The position numbers and the translations under genes were made by a program. A stretch of 64,000 nucleotides of DNA from Phlyctochytrium arcticum. Taxonomy: Eukaryota; Chytridiomycota; Chytridiomycetes; Chytridiales; Chytridiaceae. Under the pieces are notes generated by a model. The model did no database searches and was not told the origin of the DNA. It saw only the letters and a list, made by a program, of their open reading frames with translations. Shown one piece after another: positions 21,980-31,780 of the stretch (the stretch's first letter is position 1; each line of letters begins with the position of its first letter). Where the stretch lies: the NCBI GenBank assembly GCA_025602905.1, contig JAHLKI010000003.1:496001-560000 (forward strand). Direction: 5' to 3'.

Positions 21980-24759
21980 ATGTCTCAACAATCTGCATCC
22001 ACTGGCTCTTTGCAACTCCCCCAAACAGGTGCAAGTACATTCATGGAACGGCTGGCGACCAACAAGAGAAGAAGAACGGTGGCTACCCTCGAACAGGTCA
22101 GTTAACTCCTGCGCTCTACAGTGACTTCCAAAAACGTTCCAATGTTTGGATCTTTTTCAAAGACTATGAAATTTGACAACGAAAACTTACAAAATACAGG
22201 ATGAAGGATAATACAAAAGTGATTTTATATATAAGCCGAAGTTGTTTATCTAATACAGTAAAGGTCAACATCCAACCTGGGCCTTGGAATTAGCATTCGA
22301 AAAAAAAAAATCATTGGAACGTTTTTGATGCATACCACAAAAAATCAGGATTCAGTACTTTGCGTGCCCTCCTTTGGCCTTAAGAACTGCCTCCACGCGT
22401 CGGGGCATACTTTCAATCAAGTTTTGACAGACGCAGGCAGGAATGTGGTCCCATTCTTCCTGAACACGTTCCCAGAGTTTGTGAATAGATGCAGGAGGTG
22501 AGGGGTAACGTGCCAGCTGTTTTTTCAGATGTGACCATAGGTGTTCAATAGGATTCAGATCCGCACTTTGAGCCGGCCATTCCATCACCTTCAAACCGTG
22601 GTCCTCAAACCACTTTCTGGCCAAACGACTTGTATGTTTGGGATCATTGTCTTGTTGAAAAATAACGCTCCTTGGCCGTAACTTGTAATACCGAAGGCTA
22701 GCTTGAAAGTCGTCCTCCAGAATTTGACAGTAGAGTTCGGCATCCATTCGGCCGTCGATCTTTGCGGCATATCCCGGCCCCTGCCAGAACATACAGCCCC
22801 ACATCATCAGAGACCCCCCACCAAATTTCAATGTTCCTTGCACAGACCTATCAGACAGGCCCTCCCCTGACTTCTTCCACACCCACTTGCGTCCGTCTGA
22901 CCCCAGACGATTGATCTTGGTTTCGTCAGTCCACACAACCCGTTTCCAGTCCTCCAAAGTCCAATCCTTATGTGCCAAAGCCCAATCCATACGAGCCTTG
23001 CGATGACGTGGTAAGAGTAAAGGCTTCTTTTGCCTGACAGCAGCCTTCAAACCAACCCGTTTCAGTTCCCGACGCACTGTAGAGGGGGAAACAACTTTGT
23101 TGGTAACGTCTTGTAAAGCACGAGCAACAGCAGGTGCAGTTTCAGCTTCACCAGAGGTAACCATGGAAACTGCCCGAGACACATTTCGTTGTGAAAGAAG
23201 CTTGGGTCGACCGGGAGATGGCAATGGAGCATCCGGAAGTAGTGCTGACCTGACTCTGGAGACCGTGCCTTGACCTACACCCAGTGCTGAAGCAATCTGT
23301 CGGGTGGAACGTCCAGCAGAGAGCTGGGAGAGGATGTTGTTTTTGGTGTCTGGTGAAAGTGGATGCATGACAAATAATGAAGGAGAAATTGGTGCTGGGC
23401 CAGTCTTTTATACCCAGGGGATCAGAAAAAAGCCACAGCTGTTGCCATAGTACCTGTTACCATTGTAACAATCCACTTGGGGGGGGGTACATCCATGCTG
23501 CGCAGCAAAAACGTTCCAATGCATGCCAGAGGTATAAAAAATAATTCTGAGGCCTACATGCTATATATCCCTCCACTCTCATAATGAAAGATGTACCCTG
23601 GATACTGTTGATCATTCTTTCGTTAATGGAGACCCCCCAAATCCGTACTTCCATAGGCAAAAAGTATGTGTTTCAAAAAATATTGAAAACATTGGAACGT
23701 TTTTGGAAGTCACTATGTGACCAGTCACTAATGTTCTTGTACATGCAGGACCCGGACGATGATTCCGATGGTGAGAGCCCACCCGGCCCCGACCCCGGAA
23801 ATCCAGCCAGAGCTGGTCTGCTCACACCGCCTAACCGATCGCCGGCGCGGCCAAATGCTGTCACATACCCTATCCCCGCCGGATGTCTTCTGTCTGTCCA
23901 AAGCGCATCAGCTACGCTAAAGCGTCTTACCATCAATTGGAGCAGCTTGGGCATCAATTTGCTTCTACGAGTCTTGGGGAACCGCTACTAACCCATTTTG
24001 TCAACATTGAAAAACTCGACAGAAAGGTTATGGGGGTGCAGACATCAGAGATCGAAAATTGGGAGATCAATCCTAGTCTGAAGGTATAGATTTTTTTGTA
24101 GAACACCGTCTCTGACCAAACATTAAAGCTTTCTTTGCAGGAAAATATCAAAAAAGAAGTCAGAGAATACTCTCGGAACCCTTTCAAAAAACGGTATAAC
24201 AAAGAAGCGAGTAGAAGCGAGTAGACTTACCAACAAAATCTTGGATGAAGAATTGTGCGTCTCCGGTTCTCTCAAAGAAGTTTCTTCAGTTTACAAAACA
24301 GTACACGCCGCTGTCGGTGACGAATTCGCCCAGGTTAAAACGCGAATGAAAAAAGCAATCCTCGGAGGTCCTGGAGGGACCGTCAGCACTTGTCCATTGA
24401 TTGAATTGGCCACCAATCTTTTCGGAGTCAAACACTCTACGGACCATCGAAATCGTGCAGCCGTCCTGGTAGGAAATCACTGCGTCTTTGCTCAAGTGTC
24501 ATATTGTTAACGTTTTTCTGTTAGCGCACCTTGGCGAAAACATTCACAGCCGAAGAGGCAAGTCCCCACAAGTTCTGGGAAAGCATGACCAACAAATTGA
24601 CAGAGATGGAGGCGCTCGCTGGAGAAAATCTTGAGAGGTAACATTGAAATGTATACTTTGACTCTCTCGGACTGCTCATATCTTGTTCATATCAGGGAAA
24701 TTGAAGATGCTGCTCGGGAAGATGAGGAAGAATACTTTGTTCCAGGAAACAATGAGTAA
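21980..24759 (+). CDS. unknown multi-exon gene, Tc1 in intron 1
   Basis: Exon 1 (21980-22096) encodes 39 residues including a basic NKRRRTV patch and ends at a GTCAGT donor. Intron 1 now contains a whole Tc1 element (22119-23714); its acceptor is CATGCAG at 23748. Exon 2 starts DPDDDSDGESPPGPDPGNPA and shifts frame near 23890 to SYHQLEQLGHQFASTSLGEP, ending at 24086. Later exons read ENIKKEVREYSRNPFKKRYN, then DEELCVSGSLKEVSSVYKTV, RTLAKTFTAEEASPHKFWES and finally EIEDAAREDEEEYFVPGNNE with stop at 24757. Each junction has GT-AG sites. I do not recognise the family. It is helical and acidic at the end, and lies directly downstream of the CACTA-like transposase in the same orientation, so it could be that element's second gene. 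Confidence 0.55.
22119..23714 (-). mobile_element. Tc1/mariner element, copy 1
   Basis: Ends are near-perfect inverted repeats starting CAGTGACTTCCAAAAACGTT; TA precedes the left end (22117-22118). At the right end the terminal G is missing (GTCACTATG where copy 2 has GTCACTGTA), so about two bases were lost. Four copies of AAAAACGTTCCAATG lie at 22130, 22312 (inverted), 23507 and 23690 (inverted). It is nearly identical to copy 2 at 48241-49836 and sits in an intron. Confidence 0.93.
22352..23368 (-). CDS. Tc1-type transposase, copy 1
   Basis: A complete 338-residue transposase, the usual Tc1 length. The N-terminal paired helix-turn-helix region spans residues about 5-110 (RSTRQIASALGVGQGTVSRV, then a GRP motif at 53-55 between the two HTH units). 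The catalytic domain carries a DD34E triad: Asp148 in WTDETK, Asp240 in FQQDNDPKH and Glu275 in NPIEHLW. The start ATG at 23368 follows the MHPLSPDTKNN pattern shared with copy 2. It catalyses cut-and-paste transposition into TA sites. The frame is fully open and all catalytic residues are present. It differs from copy 2 by about eight residues. Whether it is expressed is not known. Confidence 0.96.
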   Translation of the reverse strand: MHPLSPDTKNNILSQLSAGRSTRQIASALGVGQGTVSRVRSALLPDAPLPSPGRPKLLSQRNVSRAVSMVTSGEAETAPAVARALQDVTNKVVSPSTVRRELKRVGLKAAVRQKKPLLLPRHRKARMDWALAHKDWTLEDWKRVVWTDETKINRLGSDGRKWVWKKSGEGLSDRSVQGTLKFGGGSLMMWGCMFWQGPGYAAKIDGRMDAELYCQILEDDFQASLRYYKLRPRSVIFQQDNDPKHTSRLARKWFEDHGLKVMEWPAQSADLNPIEHLWSHLKKQLARYPSPPASIHKLWERVQEEWDHIPACVCQNLIESMPRRVEAVLKAKGGHAKY

Positions 24760-25069
24760 ATCGCATCGCCAATGTGCCGGTAAGTAGAAAACTTGATACT
24801 TGATCAGCGTAAACTGAACAGTAGCCCCGGACGAAGTTGCGGGGATTAGCTCTGGTATATAATGGGCAAGCAAAGCAGTTTAGCGTGTCCGAGTAGCAGA
24901 TTGGACTCATGGAGTAGGGGAAGACACCACGCGCATAAGGATAGTTAGAGCCGCAGAAGACATATTGGCAGACGACATCAATTCAAAAGGAAAATACACA
25001 AGAAGCGTTCATGAAATCAAGACAGGAAGAAAAATAAGACTATCTACATTATATACAGGGACAATAATC
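24760..25069. other. intergenic, nothing recognised
   Basis: AT-rich spacer between the unknown gene and the OB-fold-like gene. No repeat or gene is seen. Confidence 0.4.
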
Positions 25070-26004
25070 CTACTCCAAGTACGTTTGCAATAGGGAACGT
25101 TTGCTCTTATAGGGCACGCCGTCATCGGAGAATGAGTCGTTGTCGCTTAACTTGATCACTCGCGTGGTGGGCGGTGCCAGCGGCGACAGTCGAGTTTTTT
25201 TGGAGGGAGCAAGATGCGCTTCTTCCGCGGGTTTGGCCTTGGGTGGGCGGCCTCGACGTTTCCCGTTCGCGGTTAGAGCAGGCAGTTTCGCTGGTGGCGA
25301 GCGGCTTGGTTCGGGCGATCCGGAAGGGTACGGGTAGGATGAGGAGGGCGAGGAGAACGTGGCGGAGCTACAGTATCCAATGCTGTTGCAGAGTCACAAG
25401 CGGCAGAACGATGTTTCCTCACAGGGCTGTCAGCTGCTGATTGCGGCTTGCGCCCCCAGACTTGGGCACGGGAGGTGCTAGCGGCACTAGTGATGGTAGG
25501 GAGTCTAGCGGTAGCACCGGTCAAGTAGAAGTTGGAAACCTCTACCTCGTCCAGGGAGAGCAGTTCATCCACGACTTCCAAGACAGCACCTTTGACGAGA
25601 ACGGAACGCCGGGTTTTCCATCCACCTGGACAGGTGATGGTAACTGAACGATGGGCTTCCACGCTGTCCCGATAAACACGGTAGCCCAATTTGGCGGAGT
25701 CTTCTTGAACAGTGGAAATGATGCCTGTTGGGGAGACTTGGGCAGGGCAGGGTTCAGTCCAGTCTGGGAGAGGTTGAAAGGTGTAAACTTGAAGGTCACT
25801 CGACTTAGCATCCATAATAGCAGCAACGCAGAAGTACCCCCCGTCCTCCTCAGGTTCGACAATCCGGTTAGGCTTCACCCAAACGCTTGCGGGAAGCTCG
25901 ACGAAAGCCCCATCGGCGGTGGGTACAGCGAGAATAACGTCCCATTTCTTGTGGTCGTTGCTGACGATGGACAGCACCTTCACGGCAGAGGTGATGACAA
26001 GCAT
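25070..26004 (-). pseudogene. second OB-fold-like/AT-hook protein, frameshifted
   Basis: A paralog of the protein at 2873. It starts MLVITSAVKVLSIVSNDHKK at 26004, the same start motif; an in-frame ATG 48 bases upstream is less likely because it precedes the conserved start. It keeps SVWVKPNRI, YFCVAAIMDA, DLQVYTFQPLPD, GYRVYRDSVE, CPGGWKTR and EVEVSNFYLTG, all aligned with the first copy. The frame ends at 25273, but the adjacent frame continues with a Pro/Ser-rich linker, then an AT-hook (KRRGRPPKA, near 25250) and ends at 25070 after a basic tail. So a single indel between about 25280 and 25400, or a small intron, separates the two parts. It is divergent from the Helitron Rep gene (27108) with about 1.1 kb between them. 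Likely a single-strand DNA-binding accessory factor. Confidence 0.6.
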
Positions 26005-26134
26005 GGAGAAGAAGGGGGGTGGGGGGGTTGCAAGGGTGGTTGGAGGAAGCAAGAGAGAGTGGAAGATGCTGAAGCAGGGATGTGCAGTGGGTGTAACAGA
26101 GGGATGTTGTTGTGGGTTGTCCGACGGGCAGCGA

Positions 26135-26145
26135 CCTTTTTATAG
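26135..26145 (-). promoter_or_regulatory. TATA box for the 26004 gene
   Basis: CTATAAAAAGG on the minus strand, about 130 bp upstream of the ATG at 26004, matches the placement in the paralogous gene at 2873. Confidence 0.55.
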
Positions 26146-26159
26146 GTGGCAGGCAGGAC

Positions 26160-27107
26160 AGGGCAAGGACTTAGAAATATGGCGTAATTACGTGAAAGGG
26201 CAGATCTCATACACAACAAAGCGGGCAGCAGAAAGAGAAGCGGCAACCTATCAGGAACGATTGAGGAACGCCGAGCGGACAAAGGATACGCGTATATTCG
26301 ATTGAACTCAGGAGTAGAGGCAAGCGGCAAGCGTCCAGAAGCGTGCGAAAAATGGGGCGTAAGGGGAGAGAAGCTCAAATGGAACGGGACGCGGAAGCAC
26401 AGGCGGCCACCGTCCAACAGTAAGTGTAAAGCGGCTAGTTACCTCCGTAGTGGAAAGAAGAGCGGTCAACCTTCAACGGCGAGAGTCAACTTGAAAGGAA
26501 GTAAGAAGGATATGTGTGATGAGGAATGCATGTATGTGTGGAAAGGGAAGCGTTAACGTAACTCTAAAATTAACGCAAGGCAGCGGCCAAGTCAGCCGCA
26601 AACCTAAATGAACTCAGAACGGAAAGTCATTAACAAGGCTAAGCGTAAACGGCATGAAGTCGTAGTTGAATGAAAAGCGACAACGCAGAACATGGCAAGC
26701 GGAGGGGGAAAGCAAGTTGAAAAACACAGGGAGCAAAAGGAGAACATGTCCATTATTTAGAAGGAGTATGTACTATGTAACGGGAAAGCCAGAACAAGGT
26801 CTCGCACAAAAACAAATGAATAAAGGGAAATATCAGATTCGGTTAGGCGGGGGCAAAGTTAGTCGTAAACTTAAATGACGTCCAAAACGGTTAGCCGTCA
26901 AAAGGTTAAGTTAAAACGGCATCAACTCCTTTGTGGAAAGAAAATGCAGAACCCACAAGCGTATTTGAGATCAGGGGGCCAGCTAGAAGAACGACACAAA
27001 GTACAAGACTCTTGCCAGTGAAATCCGCATCACGCGTCCCCCCCGACACCCCCAGCGACACCCCAGTAAACAACAAACAGCAAAGCAACAGGACCAACCA
27101 CAACACC
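26160..27107. other. intergenic, purine-rich, diverged direct repeats
   Basis: No gene is supported. The plus strand is strongly purine-rich. Bases from 26591 (GTCAGCCGCAAACCTAAATG) and from 26858 (GTTAGTCGTAAACTTAAATG) are direct repeats. Weaker similarity continues for about 90 bp, including AAACGGCAT and GCAGAAC. Confidence 0.45.
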
Positions 27108-30100
27108 ATGCCGCGAGCAAGTACGCCGGCGGCAATAAGCATGCGACGCCTACGTGCACAGCGTCACAACCCTTTGTAAGTGTATGACAAAACGCATATG
27201 TATTATGTGAGATATTAATATGTAATACAGAGCCGGTTTCAGCATACAAACTGCTGCGCAAGAACGCAGGACAAAGGAACAACAGGGCCGCAGAAATGAA
27301 GCCAGAAGAAGGCAACGACAGACGCAAGCAGACCGACATCATCCGCAGTTCTACACGGCTGTAGAATTAGTGGAGATGGAGCAACATCCCATACTGGGCC
27401 CGATAGCCAAGGACACCATCACAAGAGTATACCAAGAAACACGCGACGCGCTTGCAGATGGGAACATGCGTGAAGAGGTCTGCGCAGTATGTGGCACACT
27501 GTGGATCCAGCAACAAGTGACCAAACTCAGTGTGCGCAGCCCGCACGAGGCAATCTGCACGCGGTTGGGTTGCCCTGATGAGGGGTTCCCACGGCGCCTG
27601 CCACAAGAGTATGATGCCAGCGAGTTCGATGCAAGGTTCTCCGGGCTTCTACTCTCTCGCAGCGGCTTCTCACATCCAGCAAGTACGGGAACGTCGGACG
27701 TTGTAACGCACTTCTGCCAGCCATGCCTGCATTCACTCCGCCGCCCAGCAGACACGCCGCCCCGTTTTGCCATTGCCAATGGACTGTTCGTTGGCTCCCT
27801 TCCGGCAAATGTGTACAACGCAGCCACAATGGTGGATTTCAGTATGGCGGCACCCGTCCAGTCGGCGCACCACATCACGGTCGTCCAAGGAGGAAAGTTC
27901 AACCGGCTGAAGGGGCACTCTTACGCGATGCTAGCCGACCCATCCCCGCCCGCACTTCTTCTTCCCAGAGACATGGCACGAAACGGGGACATCTTGGTCA
28001 CGACAGTGGGCGCATTTACCAAGGAGGCCACGATACGCGTCGCAAAGGAGTTCAAAGGGAACCGGGGGAGCATTTACACCCTGCTGTCGTTTTTCAAACT
28101 GCACAACCGGTTGTACGAGGAAATCGATATTGACATCAATTTACCTGACGCGACATTCGACCAAGCTACGTCCATCATCAATATTGACCAGGAAGATCCA
28201 GAATACCCAGAAATCGCGTCAACTCTACAGGGATCACTCAGCAGTCACCGAGCAGCAGAGGCCGCTACAATGGAAAACGAAATGTGTCAGCAAGTGCACC
28301 TGGAGATCGAGACATCACTTATCATCGATACTCGCGATGGGGACAGCTATGCAATGCAAGTAACGCGAGCCATCCAGCTGCTCGTCCACCGCAAAGACCC
28401 GAACCGGGTGCTAATGAAGAGATCCACCACGTTTGTTGCAGACGATGACCCAGAGTCTATGTACATGCGAATACCGGAGTTGTTGCCGTATGGCGGCGGC
28501 GGACCATCGGGAAGCCGCAGAAATCCAGTCTCCCTCGAAGAATGGATGGGATATGTCTTGAGACTCCCGGAGCAACGGTTTGCGAAGCATGGGGCCTTCA
28601 TCCTAATGGCATTCAACATAGCAGCACGCAAACGGGCCCAATCTTCAGTACATCTACGATGTCGGTTAGCACCCAAATCTGCCAAATTAGCCGCAACCGT
28701 CACACTAGAAGAAATTCAACAGTACGCCGACCAGAAAGCAGCGAGAACCCAAGCAGCAGGCCGATCTTTGCGGGTAACCGAACGGACACCCGTTACCACA
28801 GGAGTGCTGGCACTCAAGAATGGGGTCGCAGCAGGAATGAGTTCATACTGGGGGTCAAACGAAGAACGAGCGGCGGCACGGAACCGTATGAACGCCTTCA
28901 CCAACGCTCTCGGTCTCCCCAACATCTTATTCACCATCAACCCGGACTCAATGAACTCGTTCCATGTAGTTCAGTACACTCAGTATGAAGGAGCTGACAT
29001 GGCAATCTCTGACATCAACAAGCGCATGCAAGCCATGACGCGGGAGGAGCGCAGAGAGGAGGTTGGCAAGAATCCTATGGCAGTCGCCAGGAATTTCGAT
29101 CGAGTGATGAACACCATCCAAGACACATTTCTCGGGTGGGATACCACAAAGCAAGAGCCGCGCCGAGGCGGGGGGGCGTTGGGAGTGGTGAAAGCGTTTT
29201 CAGCAGCGGTGGAGACGCAGGGATCAGGAAATCTACACGCGCACTTCCTTGTGTGGGTATACAATCTTCCATCGACAACCAGCCAATTCATGCGAATGGC
29301 TAGCCAACCTAGCCCGAATACTTTCCTCTCGCAAGTCGCCGAATATACCGCATCCGTAGTCAGCAGTACATTCCCCATTCCTCTTCATCCATTTTGTGCG
29401 CAATGCGGATCACCGCTTGAATTTCAACCGACACCTTTGGGGGCGTTCCGGCGAGCAAGACCCAACTGGACGGCACCAGTATCGGCCATATGTACGGCAT
29501 GTGGGGAGGGACATACGGATCAGGATGTTGCAACCAACTCCGCGGAGTACTTTGCGACCCGGAGCGGAATCTTGAGTGTTGAATTGTGGACATGGGAAGA
29601 TGCAGATATGGTAAACTGTTCCTGGAAGCCGCTACCGCTGGAGACCGTCATGTCATAGAACCACGGAATCCGGAAGACATGTTGCACTTCGAAAGTAGCT
29701 TATTCGCCTATCAACTGCACTCATGGCGACATGCACGGTCTTGTTTCAAGAAAAGCGTCCGAACCCTTAGCGGATGCTATTGTTGTTTCATGAAGCCGGA
29801 GCACGCAGTGCCGTGCACGCAGTGCCGTGCACGCAGTGCCGTGCACGCAGTGCCGTGCACGCAGTGCCGTGCACGCAAGTGACAGCTATGACGGTGTCGT
29901 TGGAGCGCCAGAACGGTTCCTTGTACCTCAACAACTACAATCCACTCTTCGCCAGCCTGTTGAAATTCAATCACGACGTACGGCTTATGCTAGGCGGGGA
30001 AGCGGCGGATATCAAACAGTATGTTCTCAAGTACACCTTCAAGCCGCAAATGCAGTTGGAGAAACTGCACACCATTTACGTGTCGGCGTTGCGCAAAAGC

Positions 30101-31536
30101 ATCCGCGACGAGGCCCACGCCACTGATACTGAGCAGATACCTGCATGGACCCGCGGATTCCGGAGAATGAAGCGACAAGTAACTGACTTGAGCGGCAAAA
30201 TGGAAGTAACATCCATGATGGCGGCACTATATCCTATCCGGAAATCGGCTTTCTACGAATCGCACGAAGTCGTACATCTCTTTGTGAAGTCAATTATCAA
30301 CGCCCTCACATTGGAAGGAGAAGTTGATGCCGTTATCGGCGAAGCGAGTCAAGAGGACGTCAATGATATGGCAGATCACGGCGACGGGGACAGTGTCGGG
30401 AAGAAGTTCTATGCCATCAACAAGGGAAGCGACTAGCTCGGTAGACCGGAAACACCCGAATTCGAAGACGTGTGTTTGTTCTTGTTCACAGGCACGTATC
30501 TGAAACGCAAGACTCAGAAATCATCAGGCACACACCAATTCAAGGATGGCCGTCCACAACGCAGTACACACCGGTTGGAAAAGCGGAAGAAGGCAGTTTT
30601 TGTCAACGTGGTTTCGAAGCAAGTGGCCGACCTTAGCCGTGATGACTTGACAGAGGAAGCGTCGGAGCGAACTTTCAAGATTTTGTTATTCTTGTTCAAG
30701 CCGTACCGCACATTAGAATCATTGAGGACATGCAGCACTTGGGAAGGAACGTTCTACGAATATCTTGAGACTGATGATGGAACGGCGAACTTCCTGGCGC
30801 TGCGACAGTTCCTGCGAAACACGGAGGATCATTTCTTAGGAAAAAGACGGGCAGCGGAGCAGGGCCGGCGGAATATGGAGGCGGAGCTGCGCGAAAGTCA
30901 TCCCGAAGTTCCTGTAGTGACGAGATTTGGGAAGAGGACAGCGCGTCAGAAACAAGCGATCTGCCAAGTGATGATAGTTCAGAAGGGGCGGAACCTACCA
31001 AAGGCGCTGAAGATCCACTGGTGGATATCAACCACATACCCCACGCGGCAGAGGCATTGGCGTTCGCAACACAACTGGGTTCAGTACCCCAGTGGCAAAC
31101 GGACATTAGACACGTAGACAATTTGAGCGAGTTTGATGCGGCAGCCCAGCTTTTCCAACCCCAATATGGCATTGTTGCGGAAATGGGAGGAACAGACCGA
31201 GAAGCCCGGTTTTCAGCAATATTTCCGATAATGGCCACACAAGTAGACCACTACGAAGCATGTCTAGGAGAGCTCGATTGGACAGCGCCAGCACCCGTTT
31301 CCGCCAACCCAGCGCTAACGGAGTTCCCAACGATAGCATATGTATCCCGGCAATTTGGTCTGAACCGCGAGCAGCATCGAGTGTTCGTAATGGTGGCGGC
31401 GAGCTTGCTGTACCAATTTGCTGCGGAAGACGATGTACCCCTCGACATGGCAAGAGCCGGCAACACGGGGAAGGAGTTTCGATTCACGGCAGCGATGTGG
31501 GGGCCAACATGGGGTCCAACGCTACCTAGCTCTTGA
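27108..31536 (+). pseudogene. Helitron Rep (HUH), helicase truncated
   Basis: Exon 1 starts ATG at 27108 (27108-27175); a 55-bp intron (GTAAGT to TACAG at 27230) joins it in frame to the long ORF running to 29658. That ORF has a cysteine-rich N-terminal block (CAVCG, then FCQPCLHSLRRP and FAIANGLFVGSLP), like the DUF6570 region of fungal Helitrons. It then has the Helitron-like N domain (IPELLPYGGGG; LGLPNILFTINPDSM) and the HUH motif HAH in GNLHAHFLVW (29227). After a frame change near 29640 and a 14-bp minisatellite, the frame resumes with LYLNNYNPLF and YVLKYTFKPQ (30019), which holds both Rep tyrosines. The helicase begins FGLNREQHRVF and breaks at a damaged Walker A (AGNTGK) near 31470. 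Role: rolling-circle transposition. Inactive as it stands. Confidence 0.8.
29801..29877 (+). repeat. 14-bp minisatellite inside Helitron Rep
   Basis: GCACGCAGTGCCGT repeats about 5.4 times without error. The unit contains GTGCAC/GCAC dyads, so single strands could fold. Because 14 is not divisible by 3, each unit changes the frame; it lies exactly between a Cys-rich segment and the Tyr motif region of Rep, and frames differ on its two sides. Confidence 0.92.
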
Positions 31537-31780
31537 CGTGATCGCCTTTACGATCTACAACTGTTTTAATACAAATCAGATCGAATGAACACTTACATGG
31601 ATCCACTTCTTGAATATATCTCACTTAGGTTTGTGCTTCCCAGTAACGATCAGTGGTATGAGGATGCAATGAACTATGAGTGGCAATGGCGTGCCAACCG
31701 TAAAATGAGAAGTTGTATGGCTCCCTGAATAGCGAATAGTGTGTGACTGGAGCAAAAATGTATTGTGATGCAAAGTATAT
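31537..31780. other. spacer, nothing recognised
   Basis: AT-rich sequence between the broken Helitron helicase and MULE-like copy B. It may contain the outer end of copy B, but no inverted repeat was found. Confidence 0.3.

Noticed and set aside
22240..23713. Short ORFs over Tc1 subterminal regions (for example 23584-23991 and 48184-48372)
   Set aside because: They read through TIRs and flanks and recur only because the element is duplicated.
29658..29882. Cys-rich small protein from the minisatellite (HAVPCTQCRARS repeats)
   Set aside because: It is the by-product of reading a 14-bp repeat in three frames; no start or context supports a gene.
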